Below are positions 16,241 to 24,572 of a stretch of DNA of 47,480 nt, in pieces. This DNA comes from Actinocrinis sp046724665. Its GTDB lineage: Bacteria > Actinomycetota > Actinomycetes > Streptomycetales > Catenulisporaceae. How positions within the stretch are numbered: the first letter of the stretch is position 1; each line of letters begins with the position of its first letter. The position numbers and the translations under genes were made by a program. The notes under the pieces are model-generated. The model saw only the letters and a program-made list of their open reading frames with translations. It made no database searches and was not told the DNA's origin. Where the stretch lies: positions 1-47,480 of the forward strand of contig JBKOWZ010000045.1 of the NCBI GenBank assembly GCA_046724665.1, written 5' to 3'.

Positions 16241-16254
16241 GAGGAGCACCCCTG
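16241..16254 (+). promoter_or_regulatory. Shine-Dalgarno sequence that points to a CTG start
   Basis: GAGGAG (16241-16246) is followed by five bases and CTG (16252-16254), which is in frame with the EamA gene. The first conventional start, GTG 16279, is 32 bases from this site, too far to use it. Confidence 0.5.
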
Positions 16255-17241
16255 ACCGCTCAAGCCGCCCCCGCCCCGGTGCTCCGGCCGGTCTCCGCTG
16301 TTCACCGGCCTCCGGGCGCTGACATCGCCGTGCTCGCGGTGGCCATCGCCGCGGTCGGCACCTCGGGTCCGGTGATCGCCGCCACCGCCGCGCCCGCGCT
16401 GGCGATCGCCTTCTGGCGCAACGTCCTCGGCGCCGCCGCGCTGACCCCGTTCGCGCTCTGGCGGCACCTGGCCGAACTGCGCGCGCTGAGCGGCCCGCAG
16501 TGGCTGGCCACGCTCGCCGCCGGAGTGAGTCTCGGCCTGCACTTCTCTGCCTGGACGCCGAGCCTGACGATGACCTCGGTCGCCTCGGCCACCGCGTTCG
16601 CCGCCGCGCAGCCGATCTTCGCGGCCTTCATCGCGCTGATCCGCGGCGAGCACGTCCCGCGGCAGGCCTGGTTCGGCATCCTGCTCGCGGTCACGGGCGT
16701 GGTGGCGCTGTCCGGGGTGGACCTGCACCTGTCGGTGCGCGCGTTCATGGGGGATCTGCTCGCGCTGCTGGCCGGGGCGCTCGCGGCGGTCTACGTGACG
16801 TTCGGCGCGAAGGTGCGCCAGACCGTGTCGCTGGCCCCGTACGCGGTGGTCTGCTACGGCACCGCCGCAGTCGTACTCGCCGGGCTCGCCCTCGCCACCG
16901 GGGAGCGGCTCGGCGGCCTGTCCGGCAACGCGTGGATCAAGATCCTGGCGCTGACCGTCGGCGCCCAATTGCTCGGGCACACTCTGTTCAACCAGGTGCT
17001 CAAGACGACCAGCGCGACCGTGGTGTCGCTGTGCATCCTGCTGGAGGTTCCGGTCGCGGCGGTGATCGCGGCGCTGTGGCTGGGCCAGGTGCCGTCCTGG
17101 TCGATGATCCCCGGGGCGGTGCTGATCATGCTCGGCCTCGTGGTGGTGACTGCGCGTTCTGGCGGCGTCGATCCGGAGCAGGTCGCGGGTGGCACGGATC
17201 ACCCCGGCGTTCCCGAGACGGCGGATGTGACTCGCGAGTAA
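16252..17241 (+). CDS. EamA/DMT-family transporter
   Basis: About 329 residues if translation begins at the CTG 16252 (TAQAAPAPVLRPVSAVHRPPG first), 320 if at GTG 16279. Ten membrane helices in two EamA repeats: the first runs from about residue 25 to 160 (IAVLAVAIAAVGTSGPVIAA; AFWRNVLGAAALTPFAL; VASATAFAAAQPIFAAFIAL), the second from about 165 to 305 (LLALLAGALAAVYVTFGA; LKTTSATVVSLCILLEVPVA; GAVLIMLGLVVVTA). DMT proteins export or import small metabolites; the substrate is unknown. It is divergent from the hypothetical gene at 16130 and 48 bases upstream of the CitE-like gene. Confidence 0.88.
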   Translation: MTAQAAPAPVLRPVSAVHRPPGADIAVLAVAIAAVGTSGPVIAATAAPALAIAFWRNVLGAAALTPFALWRHLAELRALSGPQWLATLAAGVSLGLHFSAWTPSLTMTSVASATAFAAAQPIFAAFIALIRGEHVPRQAWFGILLAVTGVVALSGVDLHLSVRAFMGDLLALLAGALAAVYVTFGAKVRQTVSLAPYAVVCYGTAAVVLAGLALATGERLGGLSGNAWIKILALTVGAQLLGHTLFNQVLKTTSATVVSLCILLEVPVAAVIAALWLGQVPSWSMIPGAVLIMLGLVVVTARSGGVDPEQVAGGTDHPGVPETADVTRE

Positions 17242-17289
17242 CATGGCGGTACCACAGGTCCGTACCCGTTTCGGGAGGGAACCCGCCAC

Positions 17290-18270
17290 ATGGCCACCGC
17301 GCCGCCGACCAGTACGGTCAACCGCCCGCGCCGCTCCTGTCTCGCCGTCCCCGGCTCGAGTCCGCGCTTCCTGGAGAAGGCCCAGTCGCTGCCCGCCGAC
17401 CAGGTCTTCCTCGACCTGGAGGACGCCTGCGCCCCGCTGGAGAAGGAGGGCGCGCGGCTGAAGATCGTGGACGCGCTCAACGACGGCGACTGGACCGGCA
17501 AGATCCGCACGGTCCGCGTCAACGACCTCACCACGCACTGGACCTACCGCGACGTGATCACCGTCGTCGAGGGCGCGGGGGCGAACCTGGACTGCATCAT
17601 GCTGCCCAAGGTCCAGGACGCCGGCCAGGTCGTCTGGCTCGACCTGCTGCTCACCCAGATCGAGAAGACGATCGGTCTCGAGGTCGGCCGGATCGGCATC
17701 GAGGCGCAGATCGAGAACGCGCGCGGCCTGGTGAACGTGGACGCGATCGCGGCCGCCTCGCCCCGGATCGAGACGATCATCTTCGGCCCGGCCGACTTCA
17801 TGGCCTCGATCAACATGAAGTCGCTGGTCGTCGGCGAGCAGCCGCCCGGGTACGACGTCGGCGACGCGTACCACTACATCCTCATGCGCATCCTGATGGC
17901 CGCACGCGCCCACGACGTGCAGGCGATCGACGGCCCGTACCTGCAAATCCGCAACGCCGAGGGCTTCCGCCGGGTCGCCGCGCGCAGCGCCGCGCTCGGC
18001 TTCGACGGCAAGTGGGTGCTGCACCCGGACCAGATCGGCGTCGCCAACGAGCTGTTCGCCCCGACCCAGGAGGACTACGACCACGCCGAGCTGATCCTCG
18101 ACGCCTACGAGTACTTCACCTCGGAGGCCGGCGGGAAGAAGGGCTCGGCGATGCTCGGCGACGAGATGATCGACGAGGCCTCCCGGAAGATGGCCCTGGT
18201 GATCGCGGGTAAGGGCCGGGCCGCCGGGCTGGCGCGCACGTCCAAGTTCGAACCGCCGGCGACGCGGTAG
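17290..18270 (+). CDS. citE: HpcH/HpaI aldolase family CoA-ester lyase (CitE-like)
   Basis: 326 residues. TIM-barrel lyase of the malyl/citramalyl-CoA lyase type: RRSCLAVPGSSPRFLEKA (14-31), DQVFLDLEDACAP (metal-binding Asp/Glu, 40-52), IRTVRVND (catalytic Arg), IMLPKVQDAGQV, IGIEAQIENARGLVN (metal Glu), FGPADFMASI, and GKWVLHPDQI. These place it with stand-alone CitE proteins that cleave 3-hydroxyacyl-CoAs such as citramalyl-, methylmalyl- or malyl-CoA, not with the citrate lyase beta subunit of a three-subunit enzyme. An acyl-CoA dehydrogenase follows after 18 bases, so they form an operon. Strong GGGAGGGAA ribosome binding site. Confidence 0.9.
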   Translation: MATAPPTSTVNRPRRSCLAVPGSSPRFLEKAQSLPADQVFLDLEDACAPLEKEGARLKIVDALNDGDWTGKIRTVRVNDLTTHWTYRDVITVVEGAGANLDCIMLPKVQDAGQVVWLDLLLTQIEKTIGLEVGRIGIEAQIENARGLVNVDAIAAASPRIETIIFGPADFMASINMKSLVVGEQPPGYDVGDAYHYILMRILMAARAHDVQAIDGPYLQIRNAEGFRRVAARSAALGFDGKWVLHPDQIGVANELFAPTQEDYDHAELILDAYEYFTSEAGGKKGSAMLGDEMIDEASRKMALVIAGKGRAAGLARTSKFEPPATR

Positions 18271-18288
18271 GCGGAGGGGAGCGCGCAG

Positions 18289-19485
18289 ATGGCACGTCTT
18301 GCCCGCACCGAGGGCCTCAGCGAGATCCAGCAGGAGATCCTGGCCACCGTGCACACCTTCGTGGACCGGGAGATCATCCCCGTCGCGATGGAGCTCGAGC
18401 ACGCCGACGAGTATCCGGCCGAGATCGTCAAGGGCATGGCCGAGATGGGGCTGTTCGGCCTGATGATTCCCGAGCAGTACGGCGGAATCGGCGAGTCGCT
18501 GCTGACCTACGCCCTGGTCGTGGAGGAGATCGCGCGCGGCTGGATGTCGGTCTCCGGCATCCTCAACACCCACTTCATCGTCGCCTACATGATCAAGCAA
18601 CACGGGACCGACGAGCAGCGCGCGCACTTCCTGCCGAAGATGGCGGAAGGCACGGTGCGTGCGGCGTTCTCCATGTCCGAGCCCGCTCTCGGCTCCGACG
18701 TGGCCGCGATCAGGACCAGGGGCGTGCGCGACGGCGACGACTTCCTGATCACCGGCCAGAAGATGTGGCTGACCAACGGCGGCACCTCAAGCCTGGTCGC
18801 GCTGCTCGCCCGGACCGACGAGGGCCAGGCGGCGGCGCACAAGAACCTGACCACCTTCCTGATCGAGAAGCCGCCCGGCTTCGGCGAGGTGCGCCCCGGC
18901 CTGACCGTGCCCGGGAAGATCGCCAAGATGGGCTACAAGGGCGTGGACACCACGGAGCTGGTCCTCGACAACGTGCGCGTTCCCGCCGACCGGGTGCTCG
19001 GCGGCGCCGGCGCGACCGGTCGCGGATTCGCCCAGATGATGGACGGGGTCGAGGTCGGCCGGGTGAACGTCGCGGCCCGCGGCTGCGGGATCGCGCTGCG
19101 CGCCTTCGAACTCGCCGTCGCCTACGCGCAGCAGCGCTCCGCCTTCGGCAAGCCGATCGCGCAGCACCAGGCGATCCAGTTCAAGCTCGCCGAGATGGCC
19201 GTCAAGGTGGAGGCGGCGCACCAGATGATGGTGCGCGCCGCGCGGGTCAAGGACGCCGGGCAGCGCAACGACCTCGAGGCAGGGATGGCCAAGTACCTGG
19301 CCGCCGAGTACTGCAAGGAGGTCGTCGAGGACTCCTTCCGCGTGCACGGCGGCTACGGCTACTCCAAGGAGTACGAGATCGAACGCCTCTACCGCGAGGC
19401 CCCGATGCTGCTGATCGGCGAGGGCACCGCCGAGATCCAGAAGATGATCATCGGGCGGCGCCTGCTGGAGGAGTACCGCATCTAG
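18289..19485 (+). CDS. Acyl-CoA dehydrogenase
   Basis: 398 residues. FAD flavoprotein that makes an alpha,beta double bond in an acyl-CoA and passes electrons to ETF. Motifs are AAFSMSEPALGSDVAAIRT (signature 1, about 124-142), KMWLTNGGTSSLVALLART, FGKPIAQHQAIQFKLAEM, EEYCKEV-type helix FRVHGGYGYSKEYEIERLYREAPML, and IGEGTAEIQKMIIGR with the catalytic Glu (about 377). Substrate chain length cannot be read. The operon with a CitE-like lyase and a nearby MaoC hydratase recalls mycobacterial fadE19-Rv2499c-citE in branched-chain acyl-CoA breakdown, and also the late steps of the ethylmalonyl-CoA pathway. GGAGGGGAG ribosome binding site. Confidence 0.93.
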   Translation: MARLARTEGLSEIQQEILATVHTFVDREIIPVAMELEHADEYPAEIVKGMAEMGLFGLMIPEQYGGIGESLLTYALVVEEIARGWMSVSGILNTHFIVAYMIKQHGTDEQRAHFLPKMAEGTVRAAFSMSEPALGSDVAAIRTRGVRDGDDFLITGQKMWLTNGGTSSLVALLARTDEGQAAAHKNLTTFLIEKPPGFGEVRPGLTVPGKIAKMGYKGVDTTELVLDNVRVPADRVLGGAGATGRGFAQMMDGVEVGRVNVAARGCGIALRAFELAVAYAQQRSAFGKPIAQHQAIQFKLAEMAVKVEAAHQMMVRAARVKDAGQRNDLEAGMAKYLAAEYCKEVVEDSFRVHGGYGYSKEYEIERLYREAPMLLIGEGTAEIQKMIIGRRLLEEYRI

Positions 19486-19565
19486 CGGAGTGCCGCATCC
19501 AACCGTGTCGTCTAGCAGTCTCTGGCCGCGCCGGAGGCGGCGCGACTTAGGAGGTGACGCGCGCA

Positions 19566-19593
19566 TTAACCTGTCGTGCCCACAGCCTAGAGT
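19566..19593 (+). promoter_or_regulatory. Leaderless promoter of the alpha/beta hydrolase gene
   Basis: TTAACC (19566-19571), a 16-base spacer and TAGAGT (19588-19593), ending seven bases before ATG 19601. No Shine-Dalgarno sequence is present. The best of the leaderless promoters in this window because both hexamers are recognisable. Confidence 0.5.
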
Positions 19594-19600
19594 TGACCCC

Positions 19601-20548
19601 ATGCGTGGCGTGACGAAGTCGTCGTCGCAGAGCCTGCGGCGTCTGGTACCCGGCCGCCTGGTGCGTGTGGCCGGCAGTGCTCATCACGTGGTGGTGGACG
19701 AAGGGCCCGAGGAAGCGCCGACGGTGCTCTTCACCAGCGGCCTCGGCGGGGCCTGGTACGACTGGGACGCGGTGGCCCCGCTGCTGGCCGGCCGCGCCAC
19801 CCTGGTGCGCTTCGACCGGCCCGGTCTCGGCTGGTCCGAGCCCTCGTCCGTGCCGCCGACGCTCGCCGGCGAGGCCGAGCGCATCAGGGGACTGCTGGAG
19901 GCGCTGGAACTGCCGGGCCCGGTCGTGCTCGTCGGGCATTCGCTGTCCGGGTTCCACGTCGAGGCCTTCGCGCGGATGTTCCCGCAGCTGACCGCCGCGG
20001 TCGTGCTGGTGGACAGCTCGACCGAGCCAGACGCCGTACCGCCGCCCGCGTATACGCAGCGGGTGCGCCGCTGGCGGCTGATAGCGGGCGCCGGACGCGC
20101 CATCGGGCTGAGCGGCGTCGTCGGCCCTGCGGTGTGGCGCGCGATAGTGAACGCCACCACGCTGCACGGACCGAAGACCGCCGATCCCGACCAGGTCGTC
20201 GCCACCTTCGCCGCCGGGCGCCCGGGCATCGCCGCGCTGGTCGAGAACACGCTGTACTTCGACGTCGCCGCCGAACTGCTCGAGCTGCGCTGCGAGAAGC
20301 CCTTCCCGCCGGTGCCGCTGACGGTGCTCGCCGCCTTCGGCCGCTCCCGGATCGAGCGGATGCTGATGCCGCACGGCCTGGCCTCCCGGGTCGCCGACTC
20401 GTGGCGGCAGCGGCAGCGGCAACTCGCGGCGCTCTCCCCGCACGGGCAGTTGGTGGAGCTGCCCGACAGCGCGCACTACATCCCGTTCGACCGCCCGGAC
20501 GCGGTCGCGGACGCGGTACTGAACGTGATCAGCGCTCTTCCCCGTTAA
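19601..20548 (+). CDS. Alpha/beta hydrolase
   Basis: 315 residues from ATG 19601, which follows a leaderless-type promoter; an in-frame ATG at 19490 would add 37 residues with no conservation. Alpha/beta hydrolase fold: LFTSGLGGAWYDWDAVAPLL (HG-equivalent oxyanion region, about 45-65), RFDRPGLGWSEP, VVLVGHSLSGFHVEAFARMFP with nucleophile Ser at about 118, VVLVDSSTE, and DSAHYIPFDRPDAVADAV with the catalytic His near 291. Substrate unknown. The cap region (about 150-230) contains a membrane-surface-like hydrophobic helix but no true membrane span. Confidence 0.85.
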   Translation: MRGVTKSSSQSLRRLVPGRLVRVAGSAHHVVVDEGPEEAPTVLFTSGLGGAWYDWDAVAPLLAGRATLVRFDRPGLGWSEPSSVPPTLAGEAERIRGLLEALELPGPVVLVGHSLSGFHVEAFARMFPQLTAAVVLVDSSTEPDAVPPPAYTQRVRRWRLIAGAGRAIGLSGVVGPAVWRAIVNATTLHGPKTADPDQVVATFAAGRPGIAALVENTLYFDVAAELLELRCEKPFPPVPLTVLAAFGRSRIERMLMPHGLASRVADSWRQRQRQLAALSPHGQLVELPDSAHYIPFDRPDAVADAVLNVISALPR

Positions 20549-20666
20549 CCCGATGCCCGCCGCAGGACCTCCGAGTGGTTGAATACGCGCCACGCGCTGA
20601 CGTAAGTCGCCGCAGTGAGGCAGGATAGGCCGCGAAACGCAACAGGGAGGGCTGGACGAGGCTCCG

Positions 20667-21464
20667 ATGGCAACCTATTACGTGATCGCGCGCATGGACG
20701 GTACCCGCCAAGTGGGTCCGGACCGGCAGAGCGTTGACCTGGCCGACGCGCTCGGGCGGGGTATCACCCACTTCATCCAGATCCCCGAGCTGCCCGAAGA
20801 CGAGCGGCCGGCCGAGCCGTACGGCCTGCTGGTGCACCCGGAGCCCGCGCAGAGCGGACTCGGCATCGCCGACGACATGACGCTCACGCTCGGCGTGGAC
20901 GGCTCGTTCCGGCTCTTCCAGCTCCAGGCGGTGCCCGCGCCCGACCACTTCACGCCCAGCTCCGCCGTCGGCTCACAGGCCATCGTCACCCGCGAGTTCC
21001 TGGTCGTCGCCGAGGTCCCCGCCTGGTGGGCGTACGGACCGCACGGCCGCCACGTGCTCGGCCTGATCTACGCGCTCACCGGGCTCAAGCGCGAGGAGCT
21101 CGACGCGATCGGCCGCCGCATCGACAGCGCGGGCCTGGACTTCGCCCGGGTCAAGTTCGACGCGCTCGCGACCGCCGACAAGGTCATCGCCGAGTCGGGG
21201 CGTACCGGCTCGGCCCGGCTCGCCCGCGGCTACGCGCGCGCCGCGACGTACGGCACCTGGGACCGCGACTCCGCGCTCGGCCACGCCGCATCGCTCGCCG
21301 GCGACATCGCGCACGTGATGAGCGTCGGCGACCTGGTGCCCGAGGAGCTGCTCGAATCGATGACCAACTGGCTCAAGCCGCAGATCCACGAACTGCTGCC
21401 GGTCGGCGACGGCGCACCGTACGCCACCGTGACCGAGCCGGACGACGGCGAAGGCGGCGAGTGA
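20667..21464 (+). CDS. Conserved hypothetical protein
   Basis: 265 residues, starting MATYYVIARMDGTRQVG. I recognise no domain. The N-terminal 110 residues look beta-rich (MTLTLGVDGSFRLFQLQAV); the middle (REFLVVAEVPAWWAYGPHGRHVLGLIYALTG) and the helical second half (ARVKFDALATADKVIAESG, ALGHAASLAGDIAHVMSVG) suggest a two-domain soluble protein. GAGG lies nine bases before the ATG. It sits between a hydrolase and a MaoC hydratase and is followed by a hairpin, so it is probably transcribed alone or with the hydrolase. Confidence 0.7.
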   Translation: MATYYVIARMDGTRQVGPDRQSVDLADALGRGITHFIQIPELPEDERPAEPYGLLVHPEPAQSGLGIADDMTLTLGVDGSFRLFQLQAVPAPDHFTPSSAVGSQAIVTREFLVVAEVPAWWAYGPHGRHVLGLIYALTGLKREELDAIGRRIDSAGLDFARVKFDALATADKVIAESGRTGSARLARGYARAATYGTWDRDSALGHAASLAGDIAHVMSVGDLVPEELLESMTNWLKPQIHELLPVGDGAPYATVTEPDDGEGGE

Positions 21465-21477
21465 GCCAGGCGGCGTA

Positions 21478-21502
21478 GGGGGCCCGGCCTTCGGTCGGCC
21501 CG
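21478..21502 (+). terminator. Hairpin terminator after the hypothetical gene
   Basis: GGGGCCCGGCC, a TTC loop and GGTCGGCCC can pair over six bases, then over three or four more past a bulged C. It starts 14 bases after the stop at 21464. No T-run. Confidence 0.4.
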
Positions 21503-21607
21503 CGTGACTTGGGATACGGCATCGCCCATCGTGCTACCGGTCGGTAACTTCTTGCGGCAAGATGGCGGGGACCCGTCCCGCCGCCCCGCAGTGAGGAGCT
21601 GACCGGA

Positions 21608-22111
21608 ATGCAGTTCGGCCGCTACTTCGAGGAGTTCGAGGTCGGTGCCGTCTACAAGCACTGGCCGGGCAAGACCGTGACCGAGTACGACGATCATCTC
21701 TTCTGCCTGATCACGATGAACCACCACCCGCTGCACCTGGACGCGCACTACGCCGAGCAGACCACCGACTTCAAGCGCAACGTCGTGGTCGGCAACTACG
21801 TGTACTCGCTGCTGCTCGGCATGTCAGTGCCCGATGTCTCGGGGAAGGCCATCGCGAACCTGGAGGTCGAGTCGCTGCGGCACGTCGCGCCCACCTTCCA
21901 CGGCGACACGATCTACGGCGAGACCACGGTGCTGGACAAGACCGAGTCGAAGTCCAAGGACGACCGCGGCGTGGTGTACGTGGAGACCCGCGGCTATAAG
22001 CAGGATGGTACTGTCGTCTGCGTTTTCCGGCGCAAAGTCATGGTACCCAAGCGTTCTTACGGCGAGGCTCGCGGCGGCGAGCAGCCGGGCAGGCCGCGGC
22101 CGGCGTCCTGA
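21608..22111 (+). CDS. MaoC-family dehydratase (mesaconyl-CoA hydratase-like)
   Basis: 167 residues. A single hot-dog fold hydratase. GKTVTEYDDHLFCLITMNHH (about 20-39) and PLHLDAHYAEQT contain the R-hydratase Asp/His catalytic pattern (Asp followed by xxxxH, here D45 with H47-type spacing), and VVGNYVYSLLLGMS is the hydratase-2 helix. This short, NHHPLH-containing type accompanies CitE-like lyases in actinobacteria (for example beside citE and fadE19 in mycobacteria), so its substrate may be an unsaturated C4-C5 dicarboxylyl-CoA. It lies 2 kb from the citE-acyl-CoA dehydrogenase operon. GAGGAG is nine bases before the ATG. Confidence 0.85.
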   Translation: MQFGRYFEEFEVGAVYKHWPGKTVTEYDDHLFCLITMNHHPLHLDAHYAEQTTDFKRNVVVGNYVYSLLLGMSVPDVSGKAIANLEVESLRHVAPTFHGDTIYGETTVLDKTESKSKDDRGVVYVETRGYKQDGTVVCVFRRKVMVPKRSYGEARGGEQPGRPRPAS

Positions 22112-22165
22112 GACATCCGGCTGATACTCGTCCGCTGCGCATCAGCCGCCGGATCCGGACGGCCC

Positions 22166-22180
22166 CCGTCAGAGTGACGG
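22166..22180. terminator. Small hairpin between the MaoC and DUF6758 genes
   Basis: CCGTCA (22166-22171) and TGACGG (22175-22180) with a three-base loop. A second GC-rich palindrome, CCGGATCCGG, lies just before it at about 22148-22157. Either could end the MaoC transcript. Confidence 0.3.
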
Positions 22181-22221
22181 ACGCTTGACTCCGGCCACCT
22201 GAACGGGGGACTGTTCACGCT

Positions 22222-22971
22222 ATGAAGGGCGAGCCAAGCTGCCCGCGGTGCGGGAGCAGAGTGCGTGCTCCCGGCGATCCGTCGGCGCCGCTGCCGGTGA
22301 TTCCGGAGGATTTGGCCGGGTCGGTGCCCGACACCATCCCGGACGACTTGGCCAACCTGCCGGTCAATCTGCTGCCGGTGCACATGCCCGGACCCGGGGT
22401 CGAACTGTGGACGTGCGAGCTGCACGGCTCGGTGTACCCGGTGCAGCCCATCCTCGCTCCCAGCCCCGCCGTGCTCGCCTCGGTGGTCCACCGCTCGCAG
22501 GTGCCGCTCTGGCTGCCGTGGCCGCTACCGCACCGCTGGGTGTTCAGCGGGGTGGCCTACGCCGGTGACCACCACACCGGGGCGCGCGCCACGGTCGTTG
22601 CGGCCAGCGGGCCGTCCCCGTTCGGCGGCGAGGGTGACATGCTGCTGATCGCGGAGGAGATGGGGATAGGGCTCGGCGCGCGGTTCGCCGGCCTGGCCGG
22701 GCCCGACCCGGGGCCGATCTTCGAGGACACCGTCGCGCACGCCAAGGTCTACGCCGCCGGCCGGCCCACGCCGATGTGGTCGGTGCCCGATACCGGCGAC
22801 CGCGCGGTGTTCGTCGGCGAGGCACGCGGCATGTGGCTGTGGGTGGTGCTCTGGCCGGCGCTGGCCGGCACGCTGCTCTACGAGGACATGGTGCTCACCG
22901 ATCTGCGCGACGCCGGCTCGGAGATCGCACAGCTGCCGGTCGGCTCGCTTTCGCCGAGATTCTTCGCGTGA
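22222..22971 (+). CDS. DUF6758-family protein
   Basis: 249 residues. The N-terminus MKGEPSCPRCGSRVRAPG holds a CxxC that probably forms a zinc ribbon with Cys in ELWTCELHGSVYP (about 75). The remainder, with VPLWLPWPLPHRWVFSGVAY, GDMLLIAEEMGIGLGARFAG, FVGEARGMWLWVVLWPALAG and LTDLRDAGSEI, follows a family conserved across Streptomyces-like actinomycetes and recently named DUF6758, as I remember it. Function unknown. The Cys-rich start and absence of a signal peptide suggest a cytoplasmic protein. The 40-residue acidic insertion between the two Cys pairs (DLAGSVPDTIPDDLANLPVN) appears unusual for the family. Confidence 0.75.
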   Translation: MKGEPSCPRCGSRVRAPGDPSAPLPVIPEDLAGSVPDTIPDDLANLPVNLLPVHMPGPGVELWTCELHGSVYPVQPILAPSPAVLASVVHRSQVPLWLPWPLPHRWVFSGVAYAGDHHTGARATVVAASGPSPFGGEGDMLLIAEEMGIGLGARFAGLAGPDPGPIFEDTVAHAKVYAAGRPTPMWSVPDTGDRAVFVGEARGMWLWVVLWPALAGTLLYEDMVLTDLRDAGSEIAQLPVGSLSPRFFA

Positions 22972-23056
22972 TCCGGTCCCGCAGCTCGAACACGCCCTAG
23001 TAGGGTGAGTCGAGTTCGGCCGTGATCTCCACGAGCCCAGACGAGTCGGGACCAGG

Positions 23057-23929
23057 ATGCGCATCGACCTGCACACGCACAGTTCGTGCTCTGACGGCAC
23101 CGACACCCCGACCGAGCTGGTCGAGGTCGCGAAGGACGCCGGTCTCGACGTCATCGCGATCACTGACCACGACACCACGGCCGGCTGGGACGAGGCGGCG
23201 CGGGCGGCCGAGCGTTTCGGCGTGACCGTCGTGCCCGGCGCCGAGCTGTCCTGCCGGCTCGGCGGGGTCCAGATCCACATGCTGGCGTACGGGTTCGATC
23301 GCAGTGAGCCCGAGTTCGCCCAGGAGCGCAATCTGCTGCGCGACGACCGGGAGCGCCGGGCGCGGCTGATCGTGCAGCGCTGCCGGGAACTCGGCGCGCC
23401 GATCACCTGGGAGCAGGTGGCGCGGATCGCCGGGGCGGCCGCGATCGCCCGCCCGCACGTGGCCAGCGCGCTGGTGGAGGCCGGGGTGGTCCCGACGGTG
23501 GACGCCGCGTTCTCCTCGGACTGGCTGGCCGACGGCGGCCGGGCGTATGTGGACAAGTACGCGCTCGATCCCTACCGCGCGCTCGAACTCGTGCACGCCA
23601 CCGGCGGCGTCACGGTGTTCGCGCATCCGGCGGCGGGCAAGCGCGGCCAGATCGTGACGGACGATCAGATCGCCGACCTGGCACGGGCCGGGCTCGGCGG
23701 AGTCGAGGTGGACCACGTGGACCACGACGAGGCCGCGCGCGAGCGGATCAGGGGCCTGGCCGCCGAGCTCGGCCTGGTGGCGACCGGCGCGAGCGACTAC
23801 CACGGCGCCCGCAAGACGGTCCGGATCGGCCAGGAGACCACCAGCCCGGCCGCGTACGAGGCGCTGTTCGACGGGATGCCGTGGGGTTCGCCGGTACCGC
23901 AGCGCCCCGCGTCGCCCGACGGCGTTTAG
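23057..23929 (+). CDS. PHP-domain phosphoesterase (YciV/TrpH-like)
   Basis: 290 residues. Metal-binding PHP motifs are all present: MRIDLHTHSSCSDGT (His pair at 6 and 8, Asp 13), AITDHDTTAG (Asp/His), GAELSC (Glu), ARPHVASAL (His), FAHPAAGKRG (His), and TGASDYHGARK (Asp and His). Relatives such as E. coli YciV (RNase AM) hydrolyse 3',5'-bisphosphonucleotides and trim 5' ends of RNA; that activity is inferred. The length is usual. A palindrome CCCTAGTAGGG lies 52 bases upstream (22995-23005). The marC gene follows after nine bases, so they share a transcript. Confidence 0.88.
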   Translation: MRIDLHTHSSCSDGTDTPTELVEVAKDAGLDVIAITDHDTTAGWDEAARAAERFGVTVVPGAELSCRLGGVQIHMLAYGFDRSEPEFAQERNLLRDDRERRARLIVQRCRELGAPITWEQVARIAGAAAIARPHVASALVEAGVVPTVDAAFSSDWLADGGRAYVDKYALDPYRALELVHATGGVTVFAHPAAGKRGQIVTDDQIADLARAGLGGVEVDHVDHDEAARERIRGLAAELGLVATGASDYHGARKTVRIGQETTSPAAYEALFDGMPWGSPVPQRPASPDGV

Positions 23930-23938
23930 TCCGACGCC

Positions 23939-24544
23939 ATGTTCAGCGCGACGCTGTTCGGAACCTCGTTCATCACGCTGTTCGTGATCATGGACCCGCC
24001 GGGCGCGGTGCCGATCTTCCTGGCGCTGACCTCCGGCCGCTCGAGGCGGGACCGCAAGCGGCTGGCGCTCCAGGCGGCGGCGGTCTCGCTGGTGGTCATC
24101 TCCTGCTTCGCGGCGTTCGGCCGGCAGATCCTGGACTACCTCGGCATCACGGTGCCCGCGCTTGAGGGCTCGGGCGGCCTGCTGCTTCTGCTGGTCGCGC
24201 TGGAACTGCTGACCGGCCGGGCGGACAAGCCGAGCGAGTCGGCGGACGTCAACGTCGCGCTCGTCCCGCTGGGCACCCCGCTGCTGGCCGGGCCCGGGGC
24301 GATCGTCGCGGTGATCCTGTTCGTCCAACGCATCCACCGCGCGGGCGACTTCCTGGCCGTCGCGGCGGCCATCCTGCTCGTGCACGTGGCGATCTGGCTG
24401 ACGCTGCGCTTCTCGGTGTACATCCTCCGGGTGATCAAGGAGTCTGGGGTCACCCTGGTCACCCGGATCGCCGGACTGCTGCTGGCCGCCATCGCGGTGC
24501 AGATGGTGGCGGAGGCCTCGATCGCCTTCGCCAAGCTCGCCTAA
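23939..24544 (+). CDS. MarC-family integral membrane protein
   Basis: 201 residues with six hydrophobic segments. FITLFVIMDPPGAVPIFLAL (about 10-29) with its MDPPG motif, and VALVPLGTPLLAGPGAIVAV (about 108-127) with PLxxPLLAGPG, are the two symmetric signatures of the MarC/NAAT family. Members were once linked to multiple antibiotic resistance, which was later disproved; transport of neutral amino acids has been suggested for some. The ATG is nine bases after the PHP gene stop with no separate ribosome binding site, so it is probably coupled. It is convergent with an alpha/beta hydrolase gene 28 bases away. Confidence 0.9.
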   Translation: MFSATLFGTSFITLFVIMDPPGAVPIFLALTSGRSRRDRKRLALQAAAVSLVVISCFAAFGRQILDYLGITVPALEGSGGLLLLLVALELLTGRADKPSESADVNVALVPLGTPLLAGPGAIVAVILFVQRIHRAGDFLAVAAAILLVHVAIWLTLRFSVYILRVIKESGVTLVTRIAGLLLAAIAVQMVAEASIAFAKLA

Positions 24545-24572
24545 GACGCCGGGCCTGCTGCTGCTTCCTTGC

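Noticed and set aside
16165..18627. Open reading frame of 820 codons on the minus strand
   Set aside because: It lies opposite the EamA, citE and acyl-CoA dehydrogenase genes, is rich in Arg, Gly, His and Asp, and has no motif; it is a by-product of high GC. The same applies to long frames at 6765-8426 (minus), 13003-15096 (plus) and 3310-4473 (minus).
19527..19544. CGCGCC/GGCGCG hairpin after the acyl-CoA dehydrogenase gene
   Set aside because: Six base pairs in very GC-rich DNA with no supporting context; may be a terminator but it cannot be told from chance.
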